Source: Blastomyces gilchristii SLH14081 (taxonomy: Eukaryota; Ascomycota; Eurotiomycetes; Onygenales; Ajellomycetaceae). Taken from it: DNA of 64,000 bases. A program made the translations under genes and the position numbers. The DNA is taken from the NCBI RefSeq assembly GCF_000003855.2, contig NW_003101675.1, positions 1,227,584-1,291,583 on the forward strand. The letters run 5' to 3'. The notes under the pieces are model-generated. The model was not told the origin of the DNA and did no database searches. It saw nothing but the letters and a program-made list of their open reading frames with translations. Below, in pieces: positions 46,150 through 59,300 of the stretch. The stretch's first letter is position 1. Every line of letters starts with the position of its first letter.

Positions 46150-49100
46150 TTTTCTTCTGCAATCTGACTTATATGCAAGTCTGTTACTTTGAGACTGCTC
46201 TTTACTGTGTTATACTCACTATCTGCAGTATGTTATTATATGACTGACTACAGTCTTATCACTTATTGAAGTACAATATTCATCTGATTTCTTCATTTCT
46301 TCTCATTCTTTTCTTATAATCATGAAAAGATCAGAATAAGTGAGATCATCTGATTTATAAGTATCTATGATTTCTCTTACTTTATGAGACTTTTTAATTA
46401 TAAGTCTCTTCTTCTTCAACACTGATAAGAGTGCTGTAGATAATCATAATTCACTCAGATCTTACATCTTTATCTTCATAAGATATGAATTATTTATTAA
46501 ATTGTATAAGATTCATCTCTCTGATTCTTTCAATGTGTATATTCTCAGAGAATGTGATTTGAGTATTTTATAGAGCTCAAATCATCTAGATTGAAACTTC
46601 TCAGAGCTCTTATTATATATAAGAACTTACATTTCTATCTTGAGACTTAATTTCTTAACTAGTGAGTCTTATATTCTTTTCAATTGAATTACTCAGTTCA
46701 GAAGTAACTTATTAGCTTTTGCACATGTATGACTGATCTCTTTCAATCTTGATTCTGTGTCTATAACTGTTTCATCTGCAACTGCTACTGCTGTGTCTGT
46801 AACTACTGTTTCTGCTATATCTGTAACTATTGTATCTGCAACTACTGTTCTCTTTCTCACCTTTTTCAAAGCATTCTCTGAGATGTGTGAATGCAATTCA
46901 TACAACAGATAGAATAATGAACACTTGAAGACTGCATACTGCTGAATTCGCGTGGCTAATAGCATCTGACTGAGATATTCATCTCATAATCTTGTAGACT
47001 TGCTCATTAGATATTTTATCAGCATATTACTCAAGATTTCATTCAAGTGTTTCACTTTCTCATTTATTCACAGATGATATGATGTTGTTCTACAATATCT
47101 TGTCTATAACTGGCTCATGAAATGTCTCATCACTTCTTCTATGAGATTTGCACTGTTATCAGTTAGAATCTCATGCAGTATTTCATAGTTAACATAGATT
47201 TCATTATATAGAAACTTCATCACTATCTTCTCTATCATCTTTGAAACTGCCTTCATGACTGACCAGCCAGTAGTGTAATCAATAGCAGTGATTATTCATT
47301 GATTTCTATTTAGTATTCACAGTAATATATCTATGAGATTCATCTCTCATTATTTTAACAGTTGTATTATACACTTCATCTGATGTTATACTTTCTCATG
47401 TTCTAATCCTTTCTTAGATTCTTTCACAACCTGATAATTCAGACACTTATAAGTGTATATCTGAATGTTCTCAGCTATACTTGATCAGTATACTCTTGAT
47501 TTAAGTACACTCATGAGTTCAGGGCTTTCTAAGTGACTGAATTCCTTGTGTATGTGAGTTATTAAGTTATGTCTAAATAAATGTTCTAGATAGAGAGCTT
47601 CTGCATATTCTAGATTATGATAAAGTATAACATCATTTTTCAATTTTCTCAGCTTGAAGTTCAGAAGTATCTCTTCTACTACTTTCATGAGATGCTTATC
47701 ATCTGACATCTTATCATTCTTCAAGTGAGAGATCATTATATCTACTCATTCTGATTTCTTACACTCTCTCAGTGTATTTAACATGAACTTCTCTTATATC
47801 TAGTTCACAGAATTCTCACTCATGAAATCAGGTCTGTAACTGATTGTATCAGATATCACAGTATTCAATCTCTTTCAGTATTTAATATGAAGATTATACA
47901 CTTAGAACTCTGAGATTCAATATACTAAGTGTTTGAAAGATTTTATTGTTAATTATAGATAGACAAGACTTTCATAATCTGTAATCATTATTATTGTATG
48001 TCTGTTATCAATATATCTATTTCATAATATCAGCATGTGTTTGATTGCTAGTAATTTCTTTTCATATACTGAGTAATTGAGCTCAGTATCTGATAGTTTT
48101 TTATTATTATATATCACTGAGTGCAGCTTGCTGTTCTTACTCATCTGTAGAAGAGCATCTTCAATAGCTCATTTGAATGTGTCTGTCTTAATATAGAAAG
48201 GTTTATTATAATCTGATTGAATAAGCACTGAGAATGTTATTATATATTCTCTCAGTGTGAGAAAAGCCTCTTCACATATAGTATTTCAGATAATTGAATA
48301 AAACTTCTTCTTTCACAGATTTGTATTTATTTCTCTTAAGAGATCTGAGAGTGATGTAGATATTCATGTGAAATCCTTGATGAATCTACAGTAATATGAG
48401 ACTAACTCAAGAAACTGTTATACATAGTGTACATTTCTCAGCTGTGGTTAATTCACTATAACATTCAATTTCTCTGAGATAAGGTGTATACAGTCATTAC
48501 TCACTACATATTCTATGAACTCTAACTCTTCTATTTCAAACACACACTTTGTTAATTTGATATAGAGCTTATGCTCTGTCAGAGTTATAAGCACTTCATC
48601 AAGATACTTCAGATATTCATTATATGAGTTTGAAAAGACTAAAATATCATCAAGATATATAAGATATGAGGTTTCATTCTGTTTATAAAGAATTGTATTC
48701 ATCATTGTTTGAAAGATGACAGACACATTTATTAGATTAAATGATATTATCAGGAATTTGAACTTCTCTCATTGCATATTAAATGTAATTTGCAGGACTG
48801 ACAGTTTGTCTATACAGATCTGCTAGTATTCTGAGAGAAGATTGATCTTTGATAGATATCAGATGTTTTCAACTGTATTCAATTATTGTTGAATCTCTGA
48901 CAGTAAATATTCATTCTTAATCATAAGCTTATTAAGTGCTTGATAATTGATACACATCTGTCACTCTTCATCTATCTTTTTCATGAATAGGACTGGAAAG
49001 TCTCATGTGCTTGATGAGAGTTGTATAAGATCTCATTCTAGAAGATCTGTGATCTGATACTTCTGTTCTTCAAGATGTGTTTGTAACAGAAAGTACACAT

Positions 49101-51585
49101 TCTGATTGACTGGTTTTGTGTCCTCTGTGTCAATCTCATGTATGAATTCTCATTTCAGTGACAATTCTGATAAAAGATCTGTTCAGAAGATCTTCTTATA
49201 CTTCTTCAGAAGCTTCTTTATATACTTGTTCTCTTGCATATTCTTTATCTTGATTTTCTTCACTTTCAGATTCTGTATTATATACAGAATGCTTTCAGAT
49301 GAGGTCTTGTGAATCATTCTCTTTGCTTATTAATGCATAAGCAGATTTAATTCTTCTATACTAGAGACATGAAATGTCCTTCTCATATCAATTAATAGAA
49401 TTGTATGAACCATTTTCTTTCTATCAGTCAACTGTATATGATATGTATATTATTAGATCTGCAAATTGACCCTTTGAAATCAATTGAGTCTGAGAATAAG
49501 ATCATATTTCATATTCTGTAGCTCTCACACTCAAATATAGCAAGATTATTCTTCAAAGTACAAGAAAACTCTTACTCTTACAGATGATATTAATTATCAG
49601 TTATCAGATAATCTTATATATTGAGAATTCTTTATTCAGTAAACTTCTTTCAGTCTTTGAATCATATAATTATTAATATATTGTGTAGAAGCTTCTGTGT
49701 CTGTTAACACTTTTACAGTCATCTCTCAATTCTTACTCAAGTGTCTCTTATACATTAACATTTCAGATCTCAAGACATTGAGATGAGTGTCTGCTTTATT
49801 ATTCTTATCTGCATCTTATTCAGAAGCCTGCTTTCTCTTGATATTCATAGAATTCAGAGAGTTATCTAATACAGACATCTCTTTCACTTTGAAGACTTTT
49901 CATAGAATATCAGTAAGTGTCTCTGAGCTCACTGATTCTGTTTGTTTTTTGACTCTCTTGCTTCTCTTGACTGTGCACACTATGTGCAATCTTTTACATC
50001 ATGATTTTAATATTCACAGTTGAAGCAAGCTCAATGCTTATAATATCAAGATTTTCATTCAGAGAATTTCTTTTTCAGAGAATTTAATACTTTAGTAATG
50101 ATATTCAGATTTAGATTTATTGCATCTGAGTGTGTGACTTGTATTATAGAAGTCTGATTACTCATTCTTCACTGAAACATACTCAATTGTAGTATTTTCT
50201 GTCACAATTGACTCACTTATTTCTGTACAATGAGAATGTTATATACTTCTTTCATTATATCTGATTGCAAGGTTAAGCATTTTCATTTCACTCTTAACTC
50301 AGATATAAGATCATGAATGAAGATCTATAAATAGAAAGATGTTAAAAGCTCTTCATTCAATATGAGATAGTATAAGCTGAAGTGTGTGAAATACAATGTA
50401 AGATCACTTACTTATCTACACTCAGTGAAGTGTTTGTAATACTTGTCTTACACATTCACTTTCTCAAAGTTATACAAGATTCATTTGAAATACTTATTTC
50501 ATATTTATGAGAATGAATATCACTTCAGATCTGTGAGATTCATCTTTTTATCAGTCATTTATAATGACTTCACTTTTTCATGTAGAAACACAGCAGATCT
50601 TAAGACTTGTTGAAATTTTATTAACTGTCTGTCTGTGAGTTCATGTTTAATCTAATAATATGATTGTATCTGACTTAGTCAGCTGATTACATCATCATTT
50701 TTTCAGTTATCATTGAAGCTTAGTGACTCTGACAGATCTTCTGACTTGATATATTTCATGCTTAGATTCTCATCCTGTGCAGTGATCTCTGATGATGTGT
50801 ACATTTCTGAAGAGATCATGAACAATTGTGATGAGATCTTCAGATTCAGTATAGTCATCTGTCTGTGTAAATGTTCAATCTCTCACTGCAGATCTAAGAC
50901 CTGATTTTCTCTATTCTTATTAATAATGATAATTGTGTTAGCAAAGCTCTTCATAGTGAATGCTTGATCTGCAGTGAATATCAATTATTATTTAGCTTCT
51001 GTCTTGATCTGTCACTGTGTACACAAGACCTTGATCTTGTTTAGAATTCTTGTATATGTATGAAGCTTTGATTCTGATTCAGCAGTTTCAGCTGCTTTTC
51101 TTACTGCTTCAAGTAAATTCTCTGAGAGATTCTGTATATCTTTCAGTTCAGATAGCAGAGAAGGATGTTGTTTATATTGACTAGAAGAGGTATTCATTTC
51201 AGTGATTTCTCATTGATTGTATAATGTCTATTATTATATTACTATATCATTATATGATTTCTGTTATCATTGTATGACTTCAGTGATGATCATCTTCTCT
51301 TCTTATTCTTCTTTTAGATAGGGAGTGAACTTCTTTGAATCTGGTTCATTGCTCTCATTTCTTTTCTCACATCTCATCTGTTAACATACATGGCATTTGC
51401 CTGAGCATGAAGTTCTCCCTCAATAAGTGAAGCAGCATTAATCAGATGCTCTTTCACTCATCACTCTTTATATACTATCTTTTGAGATATTCTAGAACCA
51501 CACTGACATGATAACTATAAATCACTTTATAGATGGAATTATCATGTTCTGGAGAAGCCTGCACTTTTCACCAGTTTTTAGACAT
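46150..51585 (-). pseudogene. A2 gag-pol
   Basis: gag ATG at 51585 (MSKNW), 10 bp inside the LTR. The zinc knuckle near 50050 reads ACFNCEY-x-NHDVKDC (complete Cys set). RT near 48450-48730 is open for 92 codons with TSYLIYLDDILVFSNSYNEY, so the YLDD catalytic pair is retained. The integrase zinc-binding part is open at 47736-47485 (HLFRHNLITHIHKEFSHLES), and the segment at 46965-46693 includes HSHISENALKKVRKRT and the Thr/Val/Ala/Asp repeat. Otherwise stops abound. This copy is slightly less decayed than A1 at several catalytic residues. Confidence 0.85.
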
Positions 51586-51594
51586 GCTATCAGA

Positions 51595-51761
51595 TATGAT
51601 TCAAAGGTTGCTTGAGCCAGTGTACAATTACAGGCGTACGCCGGCTTCTTATATATTGTACACTAAATTAATTAGTGGCCGCTATGGCCCCTTTACATTC
51701 ATAAGCAAGTTCGGAAGCGGCCGCGTTATTATCCGACGGTCGTACGTTCTTCCGAACCACA
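51595..51761 (-). repeat. A2 5' LTR, mutation-spared
   Basis: 167 bp, plus strand TATGATTCAAAGG... to ...CCGAACCACA. Holds CpG-dense CGGAAGCGGCCGCGTTATT and CCGACGGTCGTACG. Compared with the 3' LTR, it shows what the unmutated family looked like. Confidence 0.9.
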
Positions 51762-51806
51762 TGTATACATCTATAATTGAAGAATAATAATAATAATAAT
51801 AAGCAC

Positions 51807-52431
51807 TTAATCATCTGCTCACTGATATGAATATTACATACAAATCTTATCTAGTTATCTTATTAATTCTTTCTCTTCAAAGATCTCTTGTATCATGTTA
51901 TTAATCTCTAACTTCTAACTTTAATATCTCTTGATCTTGCTTCTTTTCTCTCTGAAATTTCTTCACAATAATATTCTGCTTATATAGTTTAAAACATCTT
52001 TCTCATTTTATAAGTTCTGACTCCGACTCTAGCTCTCTCTTCTGACTCTAGTATTAATATAACATCTAACTCTGATAAGCAGTCTTTGTTAATTATTAAA
52101 GAATTGATTGAATATTTATATAAAGTAGGCCTTGAGTATTTGATAGAATGAATTGCTTAATTATAGTTGAGAATAAAGCTGATTTAATTATATGTGAAGA
52201 AGATTGAGATATGTTATATCTTTTGCAAAGAGCATTTTTTCATGTCTCTTATTAAGAGGTTTTAATATCTCATATTTTAAGAGCTTTGTTAGTCTTTGCA
52301 TGCAAATTCTAGTTATTTACTAGTTATTCTGTCAAGTTCTTATCTTATTCACTATTGTAGAAGACTCATGAAATCAACCTCTTTTTAAAGTATGTAGTTA
52401 ATGGCATGAGAGCGGTCAAGAGCTCATAATC
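51807..52431 (-). repeat. TRIM2 internal region
   Basis: Corresponds to TRIM1 7364-7439 plus 7784-8150. It holds the primer-site-like GATTATGAGCTC next to the LTR and a GAGTCGGAGTCAGA block. No pol motifs. Confidence 0.7.
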
Positions 52432-52536
52432 TGATAGAGGTAAAAGGTTGATTAATTGTATACTAATCTAACTACGTTGCATTCTAATGAATAGATGTGT
52501 GAGTTATGTGATCTCATATAGAGTATTCAGTCAACA
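52432..52536 (-). repeat. TRIM2 5' LTR
   Basis: 105 bp; minus strand TGTTGACTGAATAC... to ...CTCTATCA. Confidence 0.85.
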
Positions 52537-53782
52537 ATTACTTTTCTAAATACAGATTATAATTGATATAATTTTAATTATAAAATAAATAAAAAATAAA
52601 AAAAAACTAAAAACAAAATAAAAAACAAATTAAAAATAAGAAAAAATCACAATGAAAAAAAAGAGAAAAAATAAGAATAAAAATAAATAAATAAAAGAAA
52701 AAATACAAAAATTCAAGATTATAAAGCTATAGTATTCTTAAAATACTTACTTCTCACAGTCTTTATAATATTTATTATCAACTGTGTATCTCTCACAGTG
52801 AGAATAATACAGCTGTAATGAGTTTTTATCTTAATTTTATTTAATAAATAAGCAGTATATATCTGTATAAATATGAATAATTAGAAAATATACACTTAAA
52901 ATGTGTGATCAGAGTAAACTCTGCTATTACTTAAATTATATTAAGAACAGAACACTGAAATCAATAATTTCTCTCATTGATTTCATAGATAAAATATATG
53001 AAGATAATCTTCAGTAATACAAGATTTCTCAACTTCTAATAATAACAGATCTTATGAAGAGACTCTATTTTCATAATATCACAAACTGAGTATTATTAGA
53101 AAGTATTACTTTTATATAATATATATACACTTACTTTAATAATTTATTCTCTGTATATATAACTGAGAGTTGTAGGTTTCTCATATTACACAGCTTCTTA
53201 ATTCAGTATACACTGTATATATGTAGCTCTGTGTGCTGAGGCTATGTTAATTATTATAATCTGATATGACACTCACTTTTCTCAAATCATTTTTTATTTA
53301 AAGAGAAGAAAGAATGTAACTGACATTTTATTAAGAAGAAGTGAGTAATTGATATTCTAGAAGATACTTTAGTTTCTTCTATACTTATTAAAAATTTGAT
53401 TAGTCTATACTCTTCAATTTGAGAATTTCTGAGAGTGTTTTAATAGTTTTCATACCAGAATAAAATTAGTGATGATTTGAAGAAGAGAAGAGAGAGAAGA
53501 AAGAAATAAGAATAACTTATCTTTATAATATAAACATAGAGAATTGCTGTAATTATTCTCTTTAATAATAAAAATCTGTTTTCCGCATATATCTCTGATA
53601 TAGATTATATGATAATTGTATACATAGAATATTAACAGTGTATATATTAAATTAATATAACATTACTATATAATACTATAACTGTTTCTGTACATTTCTG
53701 AAAGCTGTGAATATTTCATTAATTCTCTTTTTATTTGATAAGTTAATAATATATTTCAATGCACTCCCTCTTCTTTAAAAAT

Positions 53783-53785
<3 letters not shown>

Positions 53786-53823
<38 letters not shown>

Positions 53824-53857
53824 CATTATTATTATTATTACTATTATTATATTATTA
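53786..53857. repeat. (TTA)n microsatellite
   Basis: About 24 TTA units with a few single-base interruptions (TCA, CTA). Confidence 0.9.
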
Positions 53858-53862
53858 CTGAC

Positions 53863-53898
53863 TATCTTCTCTATCTTCTCTATCTTCTCTATCTTCAC
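53863..53898. repeat. 9-bp tandem repeat TCTTCTCTA
   Basis: Four units in a row, directly after the TTA tract. Confidence 0.85.
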
Positions 53899-54636
53899 TT
53901 CTTCCTTTCTCTTCAATACTTATTAAAATCATGTTATTTCTCTTCAAATATTCTGTGATTGTGTAGATTATCAAGACACGTGAGTACTGTTATAGATTGA
54001 AGAGAAAGAAGAAGAAGATTTTCAAGTGAGAGAAGACAGATTGTAACACATTTTATAATGCCTTGAAAAGACTTTGTAAGAGAGTAGAATGATAATAATT
54101 TCAAGTAATACTTCTAATGAAGTGAGACTGAACTAGGTATAGATATAATATAAATAATACTGCATATAAAAGATTGAAAAAGAAGATAGTGAATAGTCTC
54201 ATACAGTAGTAGTAAGATCAGAAGAAGTCTTAAGAATGATTTAAAATTAAGATAAAGAGAGAAAGAGAGAAGAAAAGTGTTATAATAAATAAATAATAGC
54301 AGAAGAAGATTGAGAGAGTACTAAAGTAAGAGATAAAGAAGTTAAAACTGATAAGTCTTTTATTTATTAAGAGATAATAAATTTTGATAATACTTCTGTT
54401 CTCTAATTAATTAGCAGAAGCTGACAGAGAAGAATAGAATTAAGAACTTATTCAGATCTTAAATATACTTTGTAATTCAGAATATTAAGAAGATAGCTCT
54501 ACTCTCTGAGTATATTAATCTAGTTATCACTGAGATGAAACCTAAGACAGTAGATCAGAAAATGCAGAATTTTGAAGTACAGATTAATCTGACTAAGAGA
54601 GAGTAGTAAGAACTCATCTCTGAGATTCTTTTACCT

Positions 54637-54716
54637 CAGTGACTGAATAGTTAATGCGGTCATCTGATAGCGCCTTGATGTAGAAAACTAAGGCATGTGA
54701 GTTTGAAACCGGCAGA
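54637..54716 (+). other. tRNA-like / Pol III promoter-like sequence, weak
   Basis: TAGTTAATGCGG resembles an A box, and GTTTGAAACC 63 bp further resembles a B box (GTTCGAANCC). AAGGC pairs with GCCTT between them. The stretch keeps CpG in an otherwise converted region. Acceptor and anticodon stems cannot be drawn convincingly, so a functional tRNA is unlikely; a SINE head or decayed tRNA is possible. Confidence 0.25.
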
Positions 54717-54988
54717 GAATACATTAAGTTCAGAACTTAAGCATCTCAGATTTCTAATAAATACAGAGATGTACAAATTGATTCACAAATTGCTCTATGT
54801 TTCTGAGATGAGAAGTTATTATTACATGTATTTAATTGTCACCTCTTTGTATTTTCTATGTTCTTGTTATCTTGATGTGATCTGAACATCTATAGTCTCT
54901 CCTGTATAATTAACACTTGACCTGTATTTAACATCACGCAAGGACTCATCATAAGCTTCGCTTGCATATGAGTATAATGAAAGAATAA

Positions 54989-55258
54989 TGTAATGAGCCT
55001 ACGCCGAATAGATCAGTATTAAGATATAGATCTTATATAATAAAAGTGAAAAATGTTAGAGAAGAAAAACAAAAGATAAAGTGCAAGAATCAGTAATTGA
55101 AGTGAATATTTATATATATATGAGGTGAAGCTTCAGAGTGAAAGAATAGAAACTTCATGAGTTGCTCAGCTAAGAATCAGTGACTGAGAATTAAAGCTTT
55201 CAGCAGGAATATATACAGTGTAATAAAATAATCTATGAATTAGACATAGTCTGCTACA
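54989..55258 (-). repeat. D 3' LTR
   Basis: 270 bp, plus strand TGTAATGAGCCTACGCCG... to ...GTCTGCTACA. Has a 14-bp insertion relative to the other LTR (GTGACTGAGAATTA near 55180). Confidence 0.88.
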
Positions 55259-55801
55259 TTAGTTTCTCTATTTTCGAAAGTGAGATGAACTCATAGACAT
55301 GTAGTTCTTATCAGTCAAGAGCTACTGTTTCAGATATCACAGAGCTCAGAGTTGAGATCAGATAATTATAGTTAACTCATTTTATAAGATATTATCAGTC
55401 ACAGCTACAGAGTCTCTTGTTGAGAATATCTTTAATTTCTTATTCAAGTTTATTATCTTCTTCTATGATTTCTAGTAATTGTCAGTCAGAAGTCAGTTAA
55501 GAAGAAAATGAGTTAATAATAGTGCAGTGAAGTAAGCTTATATAAAAAATATTATAAATCTCTGATAAGATGTTACAACAGTAGTTATAACTGTCTAGAA
55601 CTTCTATTAGTTTATGTATAATATAACAGGTAGTTCAGTGTACAAGATAAGTATATAATCTATATATTTTTAAGATTTAATTATATCAAATCTTCTATCT
55701 TATACTATTTAGCAGAATCTTAGTGAACATTGATTTGATTCTTTTAATCTTGTTTAGTACTTATTATAAAGAATTCTGCTCAGTTGCAGGTGTCTTAGAG
55801 C

Positions 55802-56307
55802 TAGACTGGCCGCTGGGACCATGAATTTCACGTTTGGTCCCATTTGGTCTGGTCCCATACATTTCTTAGCGTGAATCCCGCTGGGACTGGCTATCAAAAA
55901 AACATGTAAAGTGACTATATATCAGATCTTAAAATGAAACCATGACTTGAAAAAAATGAGAAAGTGGTCTCATTTGATCCCATTTAGTCCCATTCTTGGC
56001 ATAAAGTTACTATTTTTAGACATTTTAAGGTTTTTTTTAGACTATTTTTAATTTTTTAAAAAGTAACGCTTTTTGATAATGCTCAAATGAGATTTAAAGT
56101 CATTTAAAGTAATAAAAATAATTTAAATTGAGAAGTGGAAATCATGGTCCCATTTGGAAAATGTGACAAGAGTAGACAGTAAGTCCCACTGGGACAGTAT
56201 GGGACTACTATCTAATGTTAAAACCGTGTAATGGGATCAGTCGAATTGGTAATGAGACTATCAAAAAATCTGGTCCTGGTCCCAGACACGGTCACACGGT
56301 CAGTCTA
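55802..56307 (+). mobile_element. hAT-like MITE, copy M5 (least mutated)
   Basis: 506 bp, TAGACTGGCCG ... CGGTCAGTCTA, perfect 8-bp TSD CTTAGAGC (55794-55801, 56308-56315). It keeps most GGTCCC and GGGACC motifs that read GATCTC in the other copies, so it is the best reference for the family. Confidence 0.93.
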
Positions 56308-56309
56308 CT

Positions 56310-59300
56310 TAGAGCTTTATTACTATATTATCAGTGATCTGAATTGAACTGTGAGAGTCTGATATAAACTGTATAATCTCTAGAAGGTTTAACATCTTCA
56401 TATAATAACTGTGTGTAAGAAAGTACAGGCTTACATCTGTTGAGACAGTATCTCAGTCATTGATAGTAACTTCAGTATGTAGAAGAAGATTATATCAGTT
56501 ATCTTATACATAGTTATAGAACTTACAAAGATAATTCTTCACAGTCTGAATTATTCATTTCAATGTATCATCAGTCTTAGAGTGATAAGCAGTTGATAAA
56601 TAATATATAATTTTAAGAACTTAACAGATTCTTGTTCAGAGAGTGTTTACAAATTAATAGTCTGAATCAGATACTATAGATCTTGATAAGTTATATATTT
56701 AATAGAATAGACTCTGTAAGAAGACTTCAGTGACTTGTTCAGTATTTGTCTTATTATAAGATTTTAATATTATATCTTTACTCAATTAGTCAACAATGAT
56801 CAGGACATTTTTATATCTCTTACTCTTAGAGAGATTAACAGCAAAGTCAATTACTACATCTCATCAGATTCTATCAGAGATATTACATAGTTTCAGTAGA
56901 TCTTTTCTACAATCTTTTTATAAGATGAAAGAGAAATAACAGTTGCAGTTTTAAACAAAGTGTCTGATACTGCTTAATATCTCAGGTTAATAGAACTCTT
57001 AAGAGATTATTTAATATAGTTGCTTATAATCTGAATAGCTAACTATATATGAATTATTCATCTCTTGTATTATTCTGATGTATAAGAGTTCAGATTGACA
57101 GACTCAGCATTATTCACAGAATTACAAAGTATTATTATCATTAATTAAGCATTCTGAGATGTCAGTTCTTATATATAGTTCTGAGAGAAATTGAGATGCT
57201 TTTTAATACACTGTCTCAGTGAGTATTTGAAGAAGTTTATCAGTTTAAGCTATTATATGTCACAATTCACTCAGTGTAGATTTGAGAGAAGTCTGAATAT
57301 TAATAACAGTTCAGAGAGAAGATATTCTAATCAGAGAAGTATATATAGTATCATGAGTTATTTCATCTGAATTAACTAGTATTTTCAGATTTAAGAGCTG
57401 ATGCTCTTAGTTCATTCAGCAGATGTCTGTTATATTAGAAGATATATCTTACTGTTATTATAAGAGAGTATCTATCATTAAGTTCTGACTGCTGAGATGA
57501 TAGTGTATTATGAAATGAAAAAAGCTTAATAGCTCAGATTATCACATCTGTTATTCAGTAAGTGTATAAGTGATTATAAAATATTTCAGATTCTTATAAT
57601 CTGTGACTATCTTAAATTTGAAGACACTTCAGAGGTTAGAGTCTCATTCTTCTAAATAGTATACTATTGTAAAAAGTTTCTTATTATAGATCTTATAATT
57701 GCACTCAGCAGAACTCAGTTTCTTAGACATGAAGATATATAATTATAAGATATCTTTATTATCATAGTACAAAATAGCTTCTTCTATAATATAGTAGAAG
57801 GAGTCAGTTTTAACAACTGTTTCTTAATTAGAGTTAAATATTATTAGTAGAGAGACATTAATGAATATCTTCTTTATTCATATAAATACAGCTGCAGTAT
57901 TCACTGATTATTAAAATACTGAGTTCTTCTTAATAAGTTCTGTAAGTGATCTAGTGATATCTGAGAAGTTTCATATTAATTATTAATAGAAGTTAGTAAA
58001 TTCAATGAAGCTTTATATTTCTTTCACAGTGTATGAAGCTTCTTATTCAAGAATAGCAGAGATTTTCTCAGAATTCATTCAGATTGTCTTATCAGCTTCT
58101 ATGATAAAATCTATATATTTTATACTTTTGACTTTAAAATCATACTTATCTATATCTATCAGTAGTTCTCCTTCTTATAGTTATTATAATACTCTTTATT
58201 CATGTTCTTGATATTTCTTTCTGAACTCATCAGTAAAGATGAGACTATTATTAAAATAAGTAGATACAAACTTATCAAGAAAATCTTAACGTGTTCAGTT
58301 GATATACCTCTAAAATATACTAAGAGTATTAGCTAATTCAAAAGATGTGACTACTCATTCAAAGAGATTATATTATATTTAAAATACTGTAAGTCACTCA
58401 TCTTCTTTAGCAATATGAATCTTATGAAAGATGATGATAACATCTAGCTTTGTAAATTATTAAGCTTGTTCAATACATGCTAGAGTTTCATTGATAAGAG
58501 ATAAAGAATAACAGTCTTTCTTTATCAATCTGTTCAATTCATAATAGTTCACACAGAATCAGAGTTGTTCATCTGATTTCTTTGCAAATGAATTAGAAGC
58601 TGTAGTAGAGAAGTTACTAATACATATAAATTCTTTATTCAACAGGTCATTGAGTGTCTTTTAAAGAAGAAGAAGTTTATCTTAAGACTTATTATAAAGA
58701 AGATCTTATAATGATTCAAAATTCTTATCATTCTTCTTTTTCAGCTTAATACTTTAATCTACTTCTGAGTCTTGTAAGAGAGGTAGATTTATAACATTAT
58801 CTTATCAGAAGACATCTAGATATTTGTAATAGTATTAAGAGAGTTTTGTATAAGAATCTGTTTCTATATTACAGAATAACTTTTCTAGAGCTTTTTTAAT
58901 ATTAGTCAGACTAATGAAGTAAAGTGTCATATAATTCTGTTATCAGCAATCTTATCAATGACTTCATTGAAAGCTCTTTTAGAGTCTTTTATAAGTATTG
59001 ACAGAGATCTGTGTCAGATTCATAGTCTTATGAACATCATTCTCATGAACTTGATCATTATTAGAGAATATTAAACTTCTGTTTCAAGCATTTAATAAAA
59101 TGTCTTATTCAGATAGTCAGACAAGTTCTAATATAAGATTATAGACAAGATTATTAACTTCATATATATAAGTACCTTTGTATTGATATTCTCTGACATC
59201 TATGTTTCATTTCATTATATAACAGGTGCAAACACCTTTTGAGGCATTAAATTCTATAAGAAGTGAGAGTTTTAATAAGAGAATATGCTGAAGATTACAG

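Larger units (their letters stand above)
43492..51761 (-). mobile_element. Ty3/gypsy element A, copy A2
   Basis: Two 167-bp LTRs (43492-43658 and 51595-51761) with TSD TGTA (43488-43491, 51762-51765; a fifth base is ambiguous). 8270 bp, free of other insertions, so it gives the layout of the A family: LTR, gag, pol, 2-kb antisense-ORF region, polypurine GGTGAGAGAGAA, LTR. It interrupts the extreme 3' end of LINE L3, 35 bp before the tail end. Confidence 0.92.
33683..51800 (+). mobile_element. Tad1-like LINE L3, near full length, split by Fot1-type transposon and gypsy A2
   Basis: Flanked by ATAAGCACTAAA (33671-33682) and ATAAGCACTTAA (51799-51810), a 12-bp TSD with one mismatch that overlaps the tail by a base or two. 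Order: GC-richer 5' UTR (33683-34114, 36439-37390), 53-bp tandem repeats, ORF1, ORF2, 3' UTR to 43491, then, beyond A2, the last 35 bp with (AAT)n tail at 51766-51800. It is the only LINE copy here that keeps both the 5' region and ORF1. Confidence 0.85.
33554..52536 (-). mobile_element. TRIM2: miniature LTR retrotransposon, split by LINE L3
   Basis: 105-bp LTRs at 33554-33658 and 52432-52536; flanks ACTAC (33549-33553) and ATTAC (52537-52541) give a 5-bp TSD with one C/T change. Read on the minus strand: 5' LTR, primer-site-like GATTATGAGCTC, about 640 bp of internal sequence without pol, purine run, 3' LTR. LINE L3 inserted just before the purine run. The internal part includes serine/aspartate-like GAGTCGGAGTCAGA repeats shared with TRIM1 (7905-7940). 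Confidence 0.85.
52542..54636. other. AT-rich stretch without recognised gene
   Basis: Contains a nearly pure A-rich run (52585-52720), a (TTA)n microsatellite (53786-53857) and four TCTCTATCT units (53863-53898). Plus-strand readings at 54000-54600 contain Lys/Arg-rich pieces but no motif I can name. Confidence 0.5.

Noticed and set aside
54697..54885. 62-codon plus-strand frame
   Set aside because: No motif and overlaps the tRNA-like block.
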